Assembly (NCBI RefSeq): GCF_000407145.1
Contig: NZ_KE136473.1
Span: 621,827-685,826, forward strand
Source of the DNA: Enterococcus caccae ATCC BAA-1240
Lineage (GTDB): Bacteria > Bacillota > Bacilli > Lactobacillales > Enterococcaceae
DNA: 64,000 nt
Direction of reading: 5' to 3'
Position 1 is the first letter of the stretch. Each line of letters begins with the position of its first letter. This document shows positions 33,317-43,600 of the stretch, one piece after another. A model generated the notes under the pieces. The model ran no database searches. It was not told the origin of the DNA and saw nothing but the letters and a program-made list of their open reading frames with translations. Both the position numbers and the translations under genes were made by a program.

Positions 33317-34285
33317 ATGAAAAAGAATTTAAAATATAATCTCGTTTGGCTTTTGATTGCTGCGCTAGCCTATGCTTTTATCTATGTATTGTATGTGACG
33401 GGGGTCATCACACCGTTTACCGAATATACCTTGATTACGATCGGTATCAATATTATGTTGGCGCTAGGATTGAATTTAATTATAGGTTTTTCAGGTCAAT
33501 TTTCTTTAGGGCATGCAGGTTTTATGGCGATTGGAGCGTATAGTGCGGCGATCATGTCTGTCAAATATCCAACAATGGGTGGATTTTTTAGCGGGATTTT
33601 ACTAGGAATTGTTATATCAGGTATTGTAGCGCTATTAGTTGGAATTCCCACATTGCGACTTAAAGGAGATTATTTAGCAATTGCAACTTTAGGAATTTCG
33701 GAGATTATTCGAATTATTATTATTAATATGAAAGAGCTAACAAATGGACCAGCGGGGATTTTTGGTATTCCTCCGATGGTTAATTGGGTAATGGTCTTTG
33801 GTTTTGTTGTCGCAGTGACATTGGTCATCGTCAATTTTATCCACAGTGGTCCAGGGCGTGCGACAATGGCAATTCGAGAAGATGAGATTGCTGCCGAATC
33901 TATGGGGGTAAATACAACGAAATATAAAGTAGCTGCTTTTATCATCGGTGCGATTACTGCCAGTGTTGCAGGAGCTATCTATTCAAGTTATGTTCAAACG
34001 ATCGCACCAAAAGATTTTGGTTTCATGAAATCAATTGATATTTTGATTATTGTGGTCTTTGGTGGAATTGGTAGCGTGACGGGTACTTTTATTGCCGCGA
34101 TTGTATTAGGCATTTTAAACATGTTTTTACAAGATGCGGGTGCATTAAGAATGATCATCTATGCGTTGGCATTAATTATCATTATGATTTTCAAACCAGG
34201 TGGACTGCTTGGGACATGGGAATTTTCTGTAAAGAAATTATTCGAGAAAAAGGAGGACAAATCAAATGCCTCTATTGAAAGTTAA
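33317..34285 (+). CDS. livM: Branched-chain amino acid ABC permease LivM
   Basis: 322 residues from ATG 33317 (GTG 33308 is an alternative). Multiple membrane helices, LGLNLIIGFSGQFSLGHAGFMAIGAY family signature, and the ESMGVNTTKYKVAAF ATPase-coupling loop. Its 3' end overlaps livG by 20 bases, giving translational coupling. Confidence 0.93.
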   Translation: MKKNLKYNLVWLLIAALAYAFIYVLYVTGVITPFTEYTLITIGINIMLALGLNLIIGFSGQFSLGHAGFMAIGAYSAAIMSVKYPTMGGFFSGILLGIVISGIVALLVGIPTLRLKGDYLAIATLGISEIIRIIIINMKELTNGPAGIFGIPPMVNWVMVFGFVVAVTLVIVNFIHSGPGRATMAIREDEIAAESMGVNTTKYKVAAFIIGAITASVAGAIYSSYVQTIAPKDFGFMKSIDILIIVVFGGIGSVTGTFIAAIVLGILNMFLQDAGALRMIIYALALIIIMIFKPGGLLGTWEFSVKKLFEKKEDKSNASIES

Positions 34286-35042
34286 TCATTTAACCAAAAA
34301 CTTTGGTGGACTTGCTGCTGTTTCAAATGTCAATCTGTCTTTAGAAACGAATGAACTGATTGGATTGATCGGACCCAATGGTGCTGGAAAAACAACGTTG
34401 TTTAATCTTTTAACTGGTGTTTATGAACCAAGTGAGGGAACGGTCACATTAGATGTTTTAGGCAAAGAACATGTGTTAAATGGTATGAAACCATACAAAA
34501 TTGCAGATATGGGACTAAGTCGAACGTTCCAAAATATTCGTTTATTTAAAGATTTAACAGTAATGGATAACGTATTAATCGCCATGAACAGTAAAAATAA
34601 AGAAGGAATTCTTACTAGCATTTTACGTTTCCCATCTTTTTATAAAAAAGAAGAAGAAATGGAAAAAAAGGTGCTGGAACTACTTGCGATTTTTGGTTTA
34701 GAAGACAAAGTTCAAACACTGGCTAAAAATCTTCCTTATGGTGAGCAAAGACGTTTGGAAATCGTACGTGCTTTAGCGACACAACCTAAAGTATTGTTTT
34801 TAGACGAACCAGCAGCTGGAATGAATCCACAAGAAACAGCTGAATTAACAGAATTGATCAGAAAAATTCAAAAAGAATTTCAAATCACGATTGTGTTGAT
34901 CGAACATGATATGAGTTTGGTAATGGAAGTGTGTCAGAGAATTTATGTTTTAGAATATGGCAGAATCATTGCTGAAGGAAAACCAGAAGACATTAAAAAC
35001 GATCCCCGTGTGATCGAAGCTTATCTTGGAGGTGAACTATAA
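34266..35042 (+). CDS. livG: Branched-chain amino acid ABC ATPase LivG
   Basis: 258 residues. Walker A GPNGAGKTT (~36-44), signature LPYGEQRRLE, Walker B VLFLDEPAAGMNP, H-loop IEHDM. The LivG-type insert after Walker A (GLSRTFQNIRLF) is present. SD AAGGAGG lies inside livM. Its stop overlaps livF (TAATG). Confidence 0.94.
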   Translation: MPLLKVNHLTKNFGGLAAVSNVNLSLETNELIGLIGPNGAGKTTLFNLLTGVYEPSEGTVTLDVLGKEHVLNGMKPYKIADMGLSRTFQNIRLFKDLTVMDNVLIAMNSKNKEGILTSILRFPSFYKKEEEMEKKVLELLAIFGLEDKVQTLAKNLPYGEQRRLEIVRALATQPKVLFLDEPAAGMNPQETAELTELIRKIQKEFQITIVLIEHDMSLVMEVCQRIYVLEYGRIIAEGKPEDIKNDPRVIEAYLGGEL

Positions 35043-35743
35043 TGTTGACAATTGAAAATTTATCCGTCCATTATGGTGTGATTCAAGCTGTACGCGATGT
35101 AAATTTTAATGTAAAAGAAGGCGAAATCGTATCCTTGATCGGTGCTAATGGAGCAGGGAAAACGACAATTTTAAGAACGATTTCTGGATTGAATCGACCT
35201 TCGAACGGAACGATAACTTTCGAAGGGCAACAAATTCAAAAAATGGTTCCGCAAAAAATCGTTGCATCAGGATTGTGCCAAGTTCCAGAAGGTCGGCATG
35301 TTTTTGCTGGATTAACCGTTCAGGAAAATTTAGAGATGGGCGCTTTCTTGAGAAAAGATGGCGAATTAAAACAGGATTATGAAATGATTTTTGAGCGTTT
35401 CCCTATTCTAAAAGAACGAAAAAATCAAGATGCAGCTACTTTATCGGGCGGAGAACAACAGATGTTGGCTATGGGACGTGCATTGATGTCTAAACCAAGA
35501 TTACTATTATTGGATGAACCATCAATGGGCTTGGCACCAATTTTTATTCAAGAAATTTTTAATATTATAAAAGAAATAAATAAACAAGGAACAACTGTTT
35601 TGTTAATTGAACAAAATGCTAAAATGGCTCTTTCCATTGCAGATCGAGGTTATGTTTTAGAAACCGGCGAAGTTGTTTTGAGCGGTCCAGGAAAAGAAAT
35701 ACTAGAAAGTGAAGAAGTGAAAAAAGCATATTTAGGAGGCTAA
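35042..35743 (+). CDS. livF: Branched-chain amino acid ABC ATPase LivF
   Basis: 233 residues, the usual LivF size. Walker A GANGAGKTT, LivF-type CQVPEGRHVFAGLTVQENL, signature LSGGEQQML, Walker B LLLLDEPSMGLAP, and C-terminal KKAYLGG. It pairs with LivG to energise import. Overlaps livG by one base. Confidence 0.94.
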   Translation: MLTIENLSVHYGVIQAVRDVNFNVKEGEIVSLIGANGAGKTTILRTISGLNRPSNGTITFEGQQIQKMVPQKIVASGLCQVPEGRHVFAGLTVQENLEMGAFLRKDGELKQDYEMIFERFPILKERKNQDAATLSGGEQQMLAMGRALMSKPRLLLLDEPSMGLAPIFIQEIFNIIKEINKQGTTVLLIEQNAKMALSIADRGYVLETGEVVLSGPGKEILESEEVKKAYLGG

Positions 35744-35747
35744 TAGC

Positions 35748-36401
35748 ATGAGTGTAAGTGATTTTATGACAAAAAATTTAGTCGTTGCACAACCAGAAAT
35801 GAAAATCTTTGATGCCGTAGATTTGATGAAAAAAAATAATATTCATCGTTTACCCGTGGTCAAAAATGATCGACTGATCGGATTGATCACAGAAGGAACG
35901 ATTCAATCTGCAATGCCCTCAAAAGCAACAAGTTTAAGCGTTTATGAAGTAAATTACTTGCTAAATAAAACCACTGTCGAAGATGTAATGGTCAAATCGG
36001 TTCAAACAATCAAGCCGGCAGCCTCTTTAGAAGATGGCATATTTAAAATGCGTCAAAACAACATCGGTGTATTACCGGTAGTGGATACAAATGAGACACT
36101 TGTTGGCATTATTACAAATAATGATATTTTTGATGCATTCTTAAAAATTACTGGCTATAATGACGGTGGGACTAGAGTGCAATTGCGAATTTTAGAAGAT
36201 CACAAAGGAATTTTAGCTGAAATCACGAAACTGTTAGCAGAAAATAATTTTAGTATCTTAACGGTCATTGTTAACCGAAAAGAGCTAGAAACAGTTGTAG
36301 AACTGCAAATTGAAAGTCGTGAGACAGATAAAATTGAAAAAATTTTAAAAGAAGCAAATTATGATGTTTTTGAAGCTATATTTATGTCAAAAAAAGGATA
36401 A
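35748..36401 (+). CDS. CBS-CBS-ACT regulatory protein (AcuB-like)
   Basis: 217 residues: two CBS domains (~1-60, SDFMTKNLVVAQPEMK..HRLPVV, and ~75-135, VEDVMVKSVQTI..IGVLPVV) and a C-terminal ACT domain (~145-215, VQLRILEDHKGILAEITKLLAENN). CBS pairs bind adenine nucleotides and ACT domains bind amino acids, so as the last gene of the liv operon it may sense energy and branched-chain amino acid state. AcuB-like by architecture; the acetoin role of B. subtilis AcuB is not implied. Confidence 0.8.
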   Translation: MSVSDFMTKNLVVAQPEMKIFDAVDLMKKNNIHRLPVVKNDRLIGLITEGTIQSAMPSKATSLSVYEVNYLLNKTTVEDVMVKSVQTIKPAASLEDGIFKMRQNNIGVLPVVDTNETLVGIITNNDIFDAFLKITGYNDGGTRVQLRILEDHKGILAEITKLLAENNFSILTVIVNRKELETVVELQIESRETDKIEKILKEANYDVFEAIFMSKKG

Positions 36402-36648
36402 AAAAGAGAAAAGTGGCAAGAAATCACGATAAATTTTTTCCCGAAAAAGAGTTTGACTATTAGATTGGCATGTGATAGTTTTATATAGTGAGGTAAGCAA
36501 CAATGCTTTTACTCACACCTGAATATTAAAGTATTCAACTCTTTAATATTCTTTCTTTATGTCCTCAAACAATAGGGGTTATTGTTGGTATAATTATTAC
36601 AGATCATTCTGTAATTGATTATAAATATTTAAGATGGGAGGAAGAAAA
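36402..36648. promoter_or_regulatory. Regulatory gap before the sortase cluster
   Basis: TTGACT near 36452 could be a -35. An 11-bp perfect inverted repeat GAATATTAAAG / CTTTAATATTC (36521-36551) is followed by TTTCTTT, and a weaker stem (GTGAG..CTCAC) lies just before it. The pair may form a leader attenuator for the surface-protein gene. Confidence 0.4.
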
Positions 36649-37218
36649 ATGAAAAAAGTTATTGGATTTATCGTTGCTGCGGTTGCAGTGTTTTGCTTTA
36701 CTACAACTGCTTCTGCTGACGGTGCTATTTCAGCAACAGAACAAACTGTTGTTAATGAATTGAATGCCGGCTTAACAATCGGAGGTAAAACTTTCCATTT
36801 CGCAGCATCTGAAACAAATGCAGTTGAAAATCACTTGAAACGTGTTGATTTAACACAAGGTCAAGCAGATGAAGCTGTAAAAAATATCCAAGCAGCTCGT
36901 GCATTAGTTGGAGGCGTATCAGTTGATACTTCAAGAGCTAATTCTCTTGCAGGTGCAATTAAATTATTGCCTGCTAACGTAATTTCTCAAGTACAAAATT
37001 ATGTGATTGCTGCTGGAAATGCTGTTGGTGTGAAAATCACTTTTGGTAGCAATGGTAACTTAATTATTACTGATGCTAATGGTGCGCCTGTTTACAATGC
37101 TGGAACTCCAGTGAAAAACACAGGATCAAATTACGCATTAAGCGGCATTACTTTTGGCTCATTGATCGTAGCTGCAGCAGGTGCAGTATTCGTGAGCAGA
37201 AAAAACAAACTAGCTTAA
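36649..37218 (+). CDS. Secreted, membrane- or wall-anchored surface protein linked to a dedicated sortase
   Basis: 189 residues from ATG 36649 (SD GGGAGGA; the ATG at 36634 overlaps that SD). Signal peptide ~1-23 (cut after TASA), an Ala-rich helical domain, then a C-terminal sorting-signal shape: PVKNTGSN, a hydrophobic segment (LSGITFGSLIVAAAGAVFV) and the basic tail SRKNKLA. There is no LPxTG; KNTG at the expected place is the best candidate for a variant motif. The next gene, one base on, is a sortase. Function unknown; E. faecalis-group cell-surface role inferred. Confidence 0.65.
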   Translation: MKKVIGFIVAAVAVFCFTTTASADGAISATEQTVVNELNAGLTIGGKTFHFAASETNAVENHLKRVDLTQGQADEAVKNIQAARALVGGVSVDTSRANSLAGAIKLLPANVISQVQNYVIAAGNAVGVKITFGSNGNLIITDANGAPVYNAGTPVKNTGSNYALSGITFGSLIVAAAGAVFVSRKNKLA

Positions 37219-37219
37219 T

Positions 37220-37990
37220 ATGAAACAATTAAAAAGAGTAGGGGCATTTATTTACGTGCCTCTTCTCTTTATGTTTTTTGGCTATCTTATTATTTACATA
37301 ATTGGCGCACCTGTCATTAATTTTGCTACGTCAGCGGTCGACTTAATTTCACTAAACGATGCTCCTTCTTTTGAACAAAAAGGAACAAATCTCTTTGAAA
37401 AAAGAAGTGAAACGAAAGAGCAAACCGCATCGGAAAAAGTAACCGAGAAAACAGCAGACCAAACAACTAATCGAACGGATCAAGGGTCAAAGCAAGTAGC
37501 TGCAAATGGTATTGAAATGACTGAAACCGGCGATTTAGCTTCTTCAAGTATGATTTACCCAGTAGTGGGAGATCAATTTGGTGAGGTAGTGATCGATAAA
37601 GTTGGAATTAATGAGCCTTTATATTATGGAGATAGCGAAGAAATTTTACGCCTAGGCGCAGGACAATACATTGGCAGTATGATTCCAGGAGATCTTGGGG
37701 CAACGTTGATTGGTGGGCATAATTTGCCTTCTTTTGGAAAAATCTATTACTTAGAACCTGGTGATAAGGTTGAGATTCACACTCATTACGGGAATTATAC
37801 GTACCAAGTCACAGAAGTAAAAGTTGCTGACTATAAAGATCCTACAATCAACACAAAATTAGGCGATCGCTCAAAAAGATCACTGATTCTTTATACTTGT
37901 TATCCATTAGATGCGATTGGGTTAACACCGGAACGTGTTTTTGTTTCTGCAGATTATGTATCTGGACCGATCATCGATGAGAAGTCGTAA
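37220..37990 (+). CDS. Sortase family transpeptidase
   Basis: 256 residues: N-terminal membrane helix (~8-32), a polar 80-residue linker rich in Thr/Lys/Glu, then the sortase barrel (~110-250) with catalytic His167 (IGGHNLP), Cys227 (LYTCYPL) and Arg239 (TPERVFV). It starts one base after the stop of the putative substrate gene. The single N-terminal anchor suggests class C/D-like housekeeping of a dedicated substrate. Class and substrate are inferred. Confidence 0.88.
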   Translation: MKQLKRVGAFIYVPLLFMFFGYLIIYIIGAPVINFATSAVDLISLNDAPSFEQKGTNLFEKRSETKEQTASEKVTEKTADQTTNRTDQGSKQVAANGIEMTETGDLASSSMIYPVVGDQFGEVVIDKVGINEPLYYGDSEEILRLGAGQYIGSMIPGDLGATLIGGHNLPSFGKIYYLEPGDKVEIHTHYGNYTYQVTEVKVADYKDPTINTKLGDRSKRSLILYTCYPLDAIGLTPERVFVSADYVSGPIIDEKS

Positions 37991-38008
37991 AGGAGGAGAA
38001 TCAGTTAA

Positions 38009-38863
38009 ATGAAAAAACGTGGTCAATTAATGAAAATTAGTTCTCGCTTTTTTATTGCTTTCTTATGTTCTGTATTTTTATTTGCGTTTTTGATCTTATT
38101 GACTTTACGCTTGACGTTGTTTAGTGAAAGTTATATTGAAAAACAAGCAACAAAAGCAGAGTATTATTCTAAATTGACAGAAGAAATCAATAGGCAAGTT
38201 GAAAATAGTTCTTTAGGAAGTAATATTCCAGAAGGGGTTTTAAATCAATCAATTAATCAATCGTTGGTGAAAACAGACGTAGATGCCTATTTCAAAGCGA
38301 TGTACAATGCAGGAACAAAATACGTGATTTCTAATGAAGCAGAGATTCGAACGGCTGTTTCTAAGTCGATTACGGATTATATGAATGAAAAAGGAATCCA
38401 GGCGACACCAGAATCAGAGTCTGCTATAACAGGGATTTCAGATAATGCAGTTAAAATCTACAAAGGGTACGTTGAGTTGCCTTTTTTAGTTTCTTATGGA
38501 CGGAAAATTATGAATTATAAATCCACCTTGGTTCTTTTTATGGGAATTTGTGGTATCTTATGGGCATTATTAAGCTTTGCGCTCTATTCTTCATTAAAAG
38601 GCTATTTTCATCGCTTATTTAGATATTGGTCTTATATTTGGGTAGGAAGCGGCTTGATGATGGTTGTAGTTCCTGCAATTATCTTAATGCAAGGGAATTT
38701 AAAAAGATTGGGAATTCAGTCTAAAGCGATGTATGAGTTTATCCAGACATATTTATCGAGTTTCTTATGGTTATTTATCATTGTAGGAGCAGTTTCGATC
38801 ATAGTAGGGATTCTCTTTGGTGTTCTTAGCGAGGTCAAGAGAAAGCAATTATTTAGTGCTTGA
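38009..38863 (+). CDS. Multi-pass membrane protein of the sortase cluster
   Basis: 284 residues: helix at ~15-36, a large extracytoplasmic domain (~37-165), then three helices (~172-192, ~210-232, ~250-275). ATG 38009 has SD AAGGAGGAG. Third gene of the surface-protein/sortase set, ending at a terminator. The topology suggests an accessory or assembly factor. No family recognised. Confidence 0.6.
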   Translation: MKKRGQLMKISSRFFIAFLCSVFLFAFLILLTLRLTLFSESYIEKQATKAEYYSKLTEEINRQVENSSLGSNIPEGVLNQSINQSLVKTDVDAYFKAMYNAGTKYVISNEAEIRTAVSKSITDYMNEKGIQATPESESAITGISDNAVKIYKGYVELPFLVSYGRKIMNYKSTLVLFMGICGILWALLSFALYSSLKGYFHRLFRYWSYIWVGSGLMMVVVPAIILMQGNLKRLGIQSKAMYEFIQTYLSSFLWLFIIVGAVSIIVGILFGVLSEVKRKQLFSA

Positions 38864-38871
38864 ATGAAAAA

Positions 38872-38921
38872 AGAAAGTGGCAAAAACGACTCTCGTTTTG
38901 CTCGACTTTCTTTTTTTCTTG
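38872..38921 (+). terminator. Terminator of the sortase cluster
   Basis: AAGAAAGT..CAAAACGA pairs with TCGTTTTG..ACTTTCTT, followed by TTTTT. Confidence 0.8.
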
Positions 38922-38955
38922 TAACGTGCTAACATAGATAGTCGGAGGGATGAAG

Positions 38956-39189
38956 ATGTCAAAGAAAAATAAAGATATAGAAGTAAAAATCGAAGAAACT
39001 GAAAAAAAAGTAAATGGTGAAACAATCACAGTAAGTACCTTGACGATCGGTAAAAAAGAAATCGGTCAAGTGATGGCACAAGAGACAAAAAAATTTGTTG
39101 TTGTGATTGATGGACGGAATGAAGCGACTATGAAAACGCTTGATGAAGCGATAGAATACATTATTCGCCAATGGAATTTAAACGACTAA
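38956..39189 (+). CDS. DUF2969 family protein
   Basis: 77 residues from ATG 38956 (SD CGGAGGG; the ATG at 38950 is too close). Short, soluble, alternating beta/alpha (VKIEETEKKVNGETITVSTLTIGKKEIGQV...VIDGRNEATMKTLDEAIEYIIRQWNL), matching the DUF2969 family confined to Lactobacillales. Function unknown. Confidence 0.8.
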   Translation: MSKKNKDIEVKIEETEKKVNGETITVSTLTIGKKEIGQVMAQETKKFVVVIDGRNEATMKTLDEAIEYIIRQWNLND

Positions 39190-39219
39190 AATAAATAACA
39201 ACTTTTTTTCGAAAAAGGC

Positions 39220-39248
39220 TTGCTTTTTCTTCAAAAGTTTTGTATTAT
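39220..39248 (+). promoter_or_regulatory. tRNA operon promoter
   Basis: TTGCTT (39220-39225), 17-base spacer, TATTAT (39243-39248), about 31 bases before tRNA-Tyr. Confidence 0.75.
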
Positions 39249-39279
39249 AACTAAGTCAGGTTGTTACTTAAAACCTTCT

Positions 39280-39360
39280 GGAGGAATAGCGAAGTGGCTA
39301 AACGCGACGGACTGTAAATCCGTTCCTTAGGGTTCAGTGGTTCGAATCCACTTTCCTCCA
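39280..39360 (+). tRNA. tRNA-Tyr (anticodon GTA)
   Basis: 81 nt with a 7-bp acceptor stem GGAGGAA/TTCCTCC, anticodon GTA in GGACTGTAAATCC, a long class II variable arm and TTCGAATC T-loop. Discriminator A; CCA not encoded. First of two tRNAs in one transcript. Confidence 0.96.
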
Positions 39361-39370
39361 TTTCAACCTT

Positions 39371-39442
39371 TGGGGTATAGCCAAGCGGTAAGGCAACAGG
39401 TTTTGATCCTGTCATGCGTTGGTTCGAATCCAGCTACCCCAG
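39371..39442 (+). tRNA. tRNA-Gln (anticodon TTG)
   Basis: 72 nt with acceptor TGGGGTA/TACCCCA, anticodon TTG in CAGGTTTTGATCCTG, TTCGAATC T-loop and discriminator G; CCA not encoded. Ten bases after tRNA-Tyr. Confidence 0.96.
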
Positions 39443-39447
39443 TTTTT

Positions 39448-39486
39448 TTACTAGAACAACTCATTGAGAGTTGTTCTTTTTTTGCC
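39448..39486 (+). terminator. Terminator of the tRNA operon
   Basis: AGAACAACTC pairs with GAGTTGTTCT around ATTGA, followed by TTTTTT. Confidence 0.85.
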
Positions 39487-39564
39487 TAAAAAATGATGAT
39501 GACTTTTGTTCTCTTTTTTTAGAATATATGATAAAGTGGATAAAAAGCATGAGGAGTGAACCCA

Positions 39565-39750
39565 ATGAATATCAAAGAGAAAATAACTGAGACAGCGGAA
39601 AGAGTCTATGATTTAGCACGAGAAGGAAAATATGATGTTAATGTCAATCTTTTTTCAAAAAAGAAAAATAGTGATAAGGTAAAGGGTATCCAAGTAGTAT
39701 CTGCTCGAGATACAGCACATACAAAAAAATGGCGTTCAAAAAATCGCTAA
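39565..39750 (+). CDS. Small basic protein, unknown
   Basis: 61 residues from ATG 39565 (SD GAGGAG, 8-base spacing; GTG 39556 overlaps it). Amphipathic N-terminal helix (KEKITETAERVYDLAREGKYD) and a very basic C-terminus (HTKKWRSKNR), suggesting nucleic acid or ribosome contact. No family recognised. Own terminator. Confidence 0.55.
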   Translation: MNIKEKITETAERVYDLAREGKYDVNVNLFSKKKNSDKVKGIQVVSARDTAHTKKWRSKNR

Positions 39751-39770
39751 AACGATTAGCAAATAAAAAT

Positions 39771-39816
39771 AGCCTGAAACAACATCATTAAAATGTTGTT
39801 TCAGGCTATTTTGTAG
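39771..39816. terminator. Bidirectional terminator
   Basis: An 18-bp stem AATAGCCTGAAACAACAT / ATGTTGTTTCAGGCTATT with T-runs on both sides; shared by the small gene and the convergent TetR gene. Confidence 0.88.
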
Positions 39817-39826
39817 TATAGAGGTG

Positions 39827-40435
39827 TTATTTATCAATTTCTAGTCCTAAAACAGTCAGATGACCGTTTCCTACTAGTTTAATAACAAGTCGAGCCAAAT
39901 GGTTTGGCGACATGTCTGTGTCACTTGTAATCCACCAGTGGAGGGTTCCTATAAAAATCGAAGTCATATACTCAATAATAAAATCAATCGGTACTTCTAT
40001 ATCATTCTCTGTAATTTTTAACTTAGAAAAAATATCAGCGTATTTTTCATAAATAATATCGGCTAATTTCTTTCGTAATAACTCATTGGAACTGCCATCC
40101 ATGATTGTCAAAAAGAAACTTTTGTTTTTTTGAATATTGATGTAAATATTGGTAAGTAAAAATTCAATTTGTTTTACTTTGATTCGATTACTGACGATTA
40201 TTTGTTCAGTATCAATAACAGAAGTAAATGCATCAATCGCAAAATCAAAAATTTGTTCATAAAGGTCTTGTTTGTCTTTAAAATGAGCGTAGAAGGTCGC
40301 ACGATTGATCATTGCTTCGTCTGCAATGTCTTGGATTGTTATACAGTCATAGCCTTTTTCGTCCACTAAATGAAAGAAAGCTTCGATAATCATTTTGTGT
40401 GTTCGCATTACCCGTAGGTCGGTTTTCTTTGACAT
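39827..40435 (-). CDS. TetR/AcrR family transcriptional regulator
   Basis: 202 residues with an N-terminal TetR HTH (~10-55; IIEAFFHLVDEKGYDCITIQDIADEAMINRATFYAHFKDKQDL) and a helical C-terminal ligand domain with a TetR_C-type YMTSIFIGTLHWW end. Divergent from the large activase gene 190 bases away, so it probably regulates that gene and itself. Confidence 0.88.
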   Translation of the reverse strand: MSKKTDLRVMRTHKMIIEAFFHLVDEKGYDCITIQDIADEAMINRATFYAHFKDKQDLYEQIFDFAIDAFTSVIDTEQIIVSNRIKVKQIEFLLTNIYINIQKNKSFFLTIMDGSSNELLRKKLADIIYEKYADIFSKLKITENDIEVPIDFIIEYMTSIFIGTLHWWITSDTDMSPNHLARLVIKLVGNGHLTVLGLEIDK

Positions 40436-40627
40436 AAAAAATTCCTTTCGAAATAATCAACAGTTTTAGAAAGTTTGTTGCTTATCTCACAAATTTGGGT
40501 GTTTTGCTAGTTGCAATTACTTTAGAATCTTTCTAAAATATACATAAGTATTATATCAGACACCTTGTAGGATAATCAACAAAGTGTTGCGAAATAAAAG
40601 GGTTTGGAATTTAAGGAGATCAAGTGC

Positions 40628-43600
40628 ATGACAATAAGAGCAGGAATAGACGTGGGTTCGACAACTGTGAAATTAGTAATTATTGACGAAGAAAATCATA
40701 CGAAATTCGCCAAATACGAACGACATTACTCAGATGTAAAAGCAGCAACTGAAAAAGTATTGAATGAAGCGATGAATGAATTAGGTGAAGAGACACCGAT
40801 CACAGTGACGATCACAGGATCAGGAGGGATGGGATTAGCGGATGTTTTGAATATTTCGTTTGTTCAAGAAGTGATAGCCTGTACGAAAACTGTGGAGAAA
40901 ATCATTCCAGAAACAGATGTGGCGATTGAATTAGGTGGTGAAGACGCTAAGATCACTTTTTTTGAAGGAGCTTTAGAACAACGGATGAATGGGAGTTGTG
41001 CTGGGGGAACAGGTGCTTTTATCGATCAAATGGCGGTCCTATTGAAGACAGATGCGAATGGTGTCAATGAGCTAGCTAAAAACTATCAAACAATTTACCC
41101 AATTGCCTCAAGATGCGGAGTCTTTGCAAAAACAGATGTTCAGCCGTTGATCAATGAAGGCGCTGCTAAGGAAGATATCTCAGCTAGTATCTTTCAAGCT
41201 GTAGTCAATCAAACAATTGCAGGACTTGCCGCTGGTCGTAAAATCAAAGGAAAAATAGCTTTTTTAGGTGGGCCGCTTTTCTTTATGTCGGAACTTAGAA
41301 AGCGATTCATTGAAACATTAGATGTAAAACCAGAAGACGTGATTTTCCCAGAAAATCCCCAACTATTTGTAGCGATGGGGGCTGCAATCTACTCTGAAGG
41401 TGCAAATTCAACTACATTGTCTGATTTGATTCAACGTTTAACTAAAGGGGATCAAGAGCAATTAAAACCAACAGACACGCTGGAACCATTATTTCAAAAT
41501 GAAGAGGAATTAGAAGCATTTAGAGAACGTCATAATCAAGCTAAAGCACAAGAAAGGTCATTAGCTGATCATCATGGTGTAGCGTTTTTAGGTATCGATG
41601 CAGGATCAACAACAACAAAAGTTACTCTGATTGACGAAGAGGGGAAATTACTATTTTCATTCTACGGAAATAATCAAGGGCAGCCATTAGAAACTACAAT
41701 GCGTGTTTTGAAAGAGTTATACAAACAATTGCCGAAAGATGTCTTTATTGGAAAATCAGCGGTTACTGGTTATGGCGAACACTTAATCAAGAATGCATTA
41801 AAAGTTGATATTGGTGAAGTTGAAACCATGGCACATTACAAAGCGGCCAATCATTTTCAACCAGGTGTTGATTTTATTTTAGATATCGGCGGTCAAGATA
41901 TGAAGGCGATGACCATCAAAGATGGTGTATTGTCTTCAATCCAGTTAAATGAAGCCTGTTCTTCAGGATGCGGTTCGTTCATTGAAACTTTTGCTAAATC
42001 ATTGAATTTTGATGTTAAAAATTTTGCAATCGAGGCATTGAGTTCTAAAGCACCAGTTGATTTAGGTTCACGTTGTACCGTGTTCATGAATTCCAAAGTC
42101 AAACAGGTCCAAAAAGAAGGCGCATCAGTTGGGGATATCTCAGCAGGATTGTCTTATTCCGTGATTAAAAACGCACTATATAAAGTAATCAAAGTTCGTC
42201 GTCCAGAAGAATTAGGCAAGAAAATCGTGTGTCAAGGTGGAACTTTTTATAATGAAGCTGTTTTGCGTGCCTTTGAGATGATCAGTGAACGTGAAGTTGT
42301 TCGTCCATCTATCGCAGGGCTGATGGGCGCTTACGGCGCTGCCTTGATTGCGTTAGAAAACTATGAAATAGGAGAAGAAACGACAATTCTGGGACTTGAA
42401 GAGTTAGATACTTTTACAGCCGATAAAGAATTCACTCATTGTGGTCTTTGCGAAAATAACTGTATGATGACAGTGACGATTTTTTCTGATGGACGTCAAT
42501 TTGTCACTGGGAACCGTTGTGAACGGGGTGCCAGAATCAAAGTAAAAAGAGAAGACCGAAAAGTCAATTTGGTTGATTATAAATACCGAAAACTCTTTAA
42601 ATATCGACCTTTGAAAGAAAAAGAGGCAGTATATGGTAGAATCGGAATTCCTCGTGTTTTGAATATGTATGAAAATTATCCGTTATGGCATACATTTTTC
42701 ACTGATTTAGGGTTTAGAGTAGAGTTATCACCACGGTCAAATAAGGAGTTATATGAACAAGGGATGGAAACAATCCCAAGTGATACAGCATGTTATCCAG
42801 CTAAAATTTCTCATGGTCATATTCAAGCTTTGGTTGATTCACAAGTGCCGATGATTTTTTACCCTGGTGTCGTTTTTGAACGTCAAGAATCAGCAGAGGC
42901 GGATAATCATTTTAACTGTCCAATCGTACAAAGTTATCCTGATGTTATTCGCAATAATGTCGATGATATTCGTGATGGGAAAGTCGATTACCGTAATCCT
43001 TATATTAATTTAGCTAATGAAGCCTCCGTAGCCAAAGTTTTAAGCGAAACATTTGCAGATTTGGGAATCTCGGCTGTACAAGTCACTCAAGCATTACGCC
43101 ATGGATATGAAGAATTAGATGCGTTCAAAGAAGATATCCGTAATAAAGGAGAAGAAACACTTGTGATGCTGAATCAAAAAGGAGAAAAGGGGATCGTTTT
43201 ATCTGGGCGCCCTTACCACTTAGATCCAGAAATCAATCACGGTATTGCGGATGTAATCACACAAGAAGGGTTCCATGTATTGACAGAAGATAGTATCTCT
43301 CATTTAAGCGATGTAGGCAATTTGCGCGTCGTCAATCAATGGGTCTATCATTCACGATTATACGCCGCAGCCCGTGTCGTCGCAAAGTCTAAAAACCTTG
43401 AACTCGTACAGCTAAATTCATTCGGTTGTGGTTTAGATGCGGTCACAACGGATCAAGTGGAAGAAATCATGACTCAATATGGGAAAATTTATACGGTCTT
43501 AAAAATCGATGAAGGGTCTAATTTAGGTGCAATACGGATTCGTTTGCGTTCTTTGAAAGCAGCAGTCGGTGAGCGAGAAAAAATGAATTTTAAACCAAAA

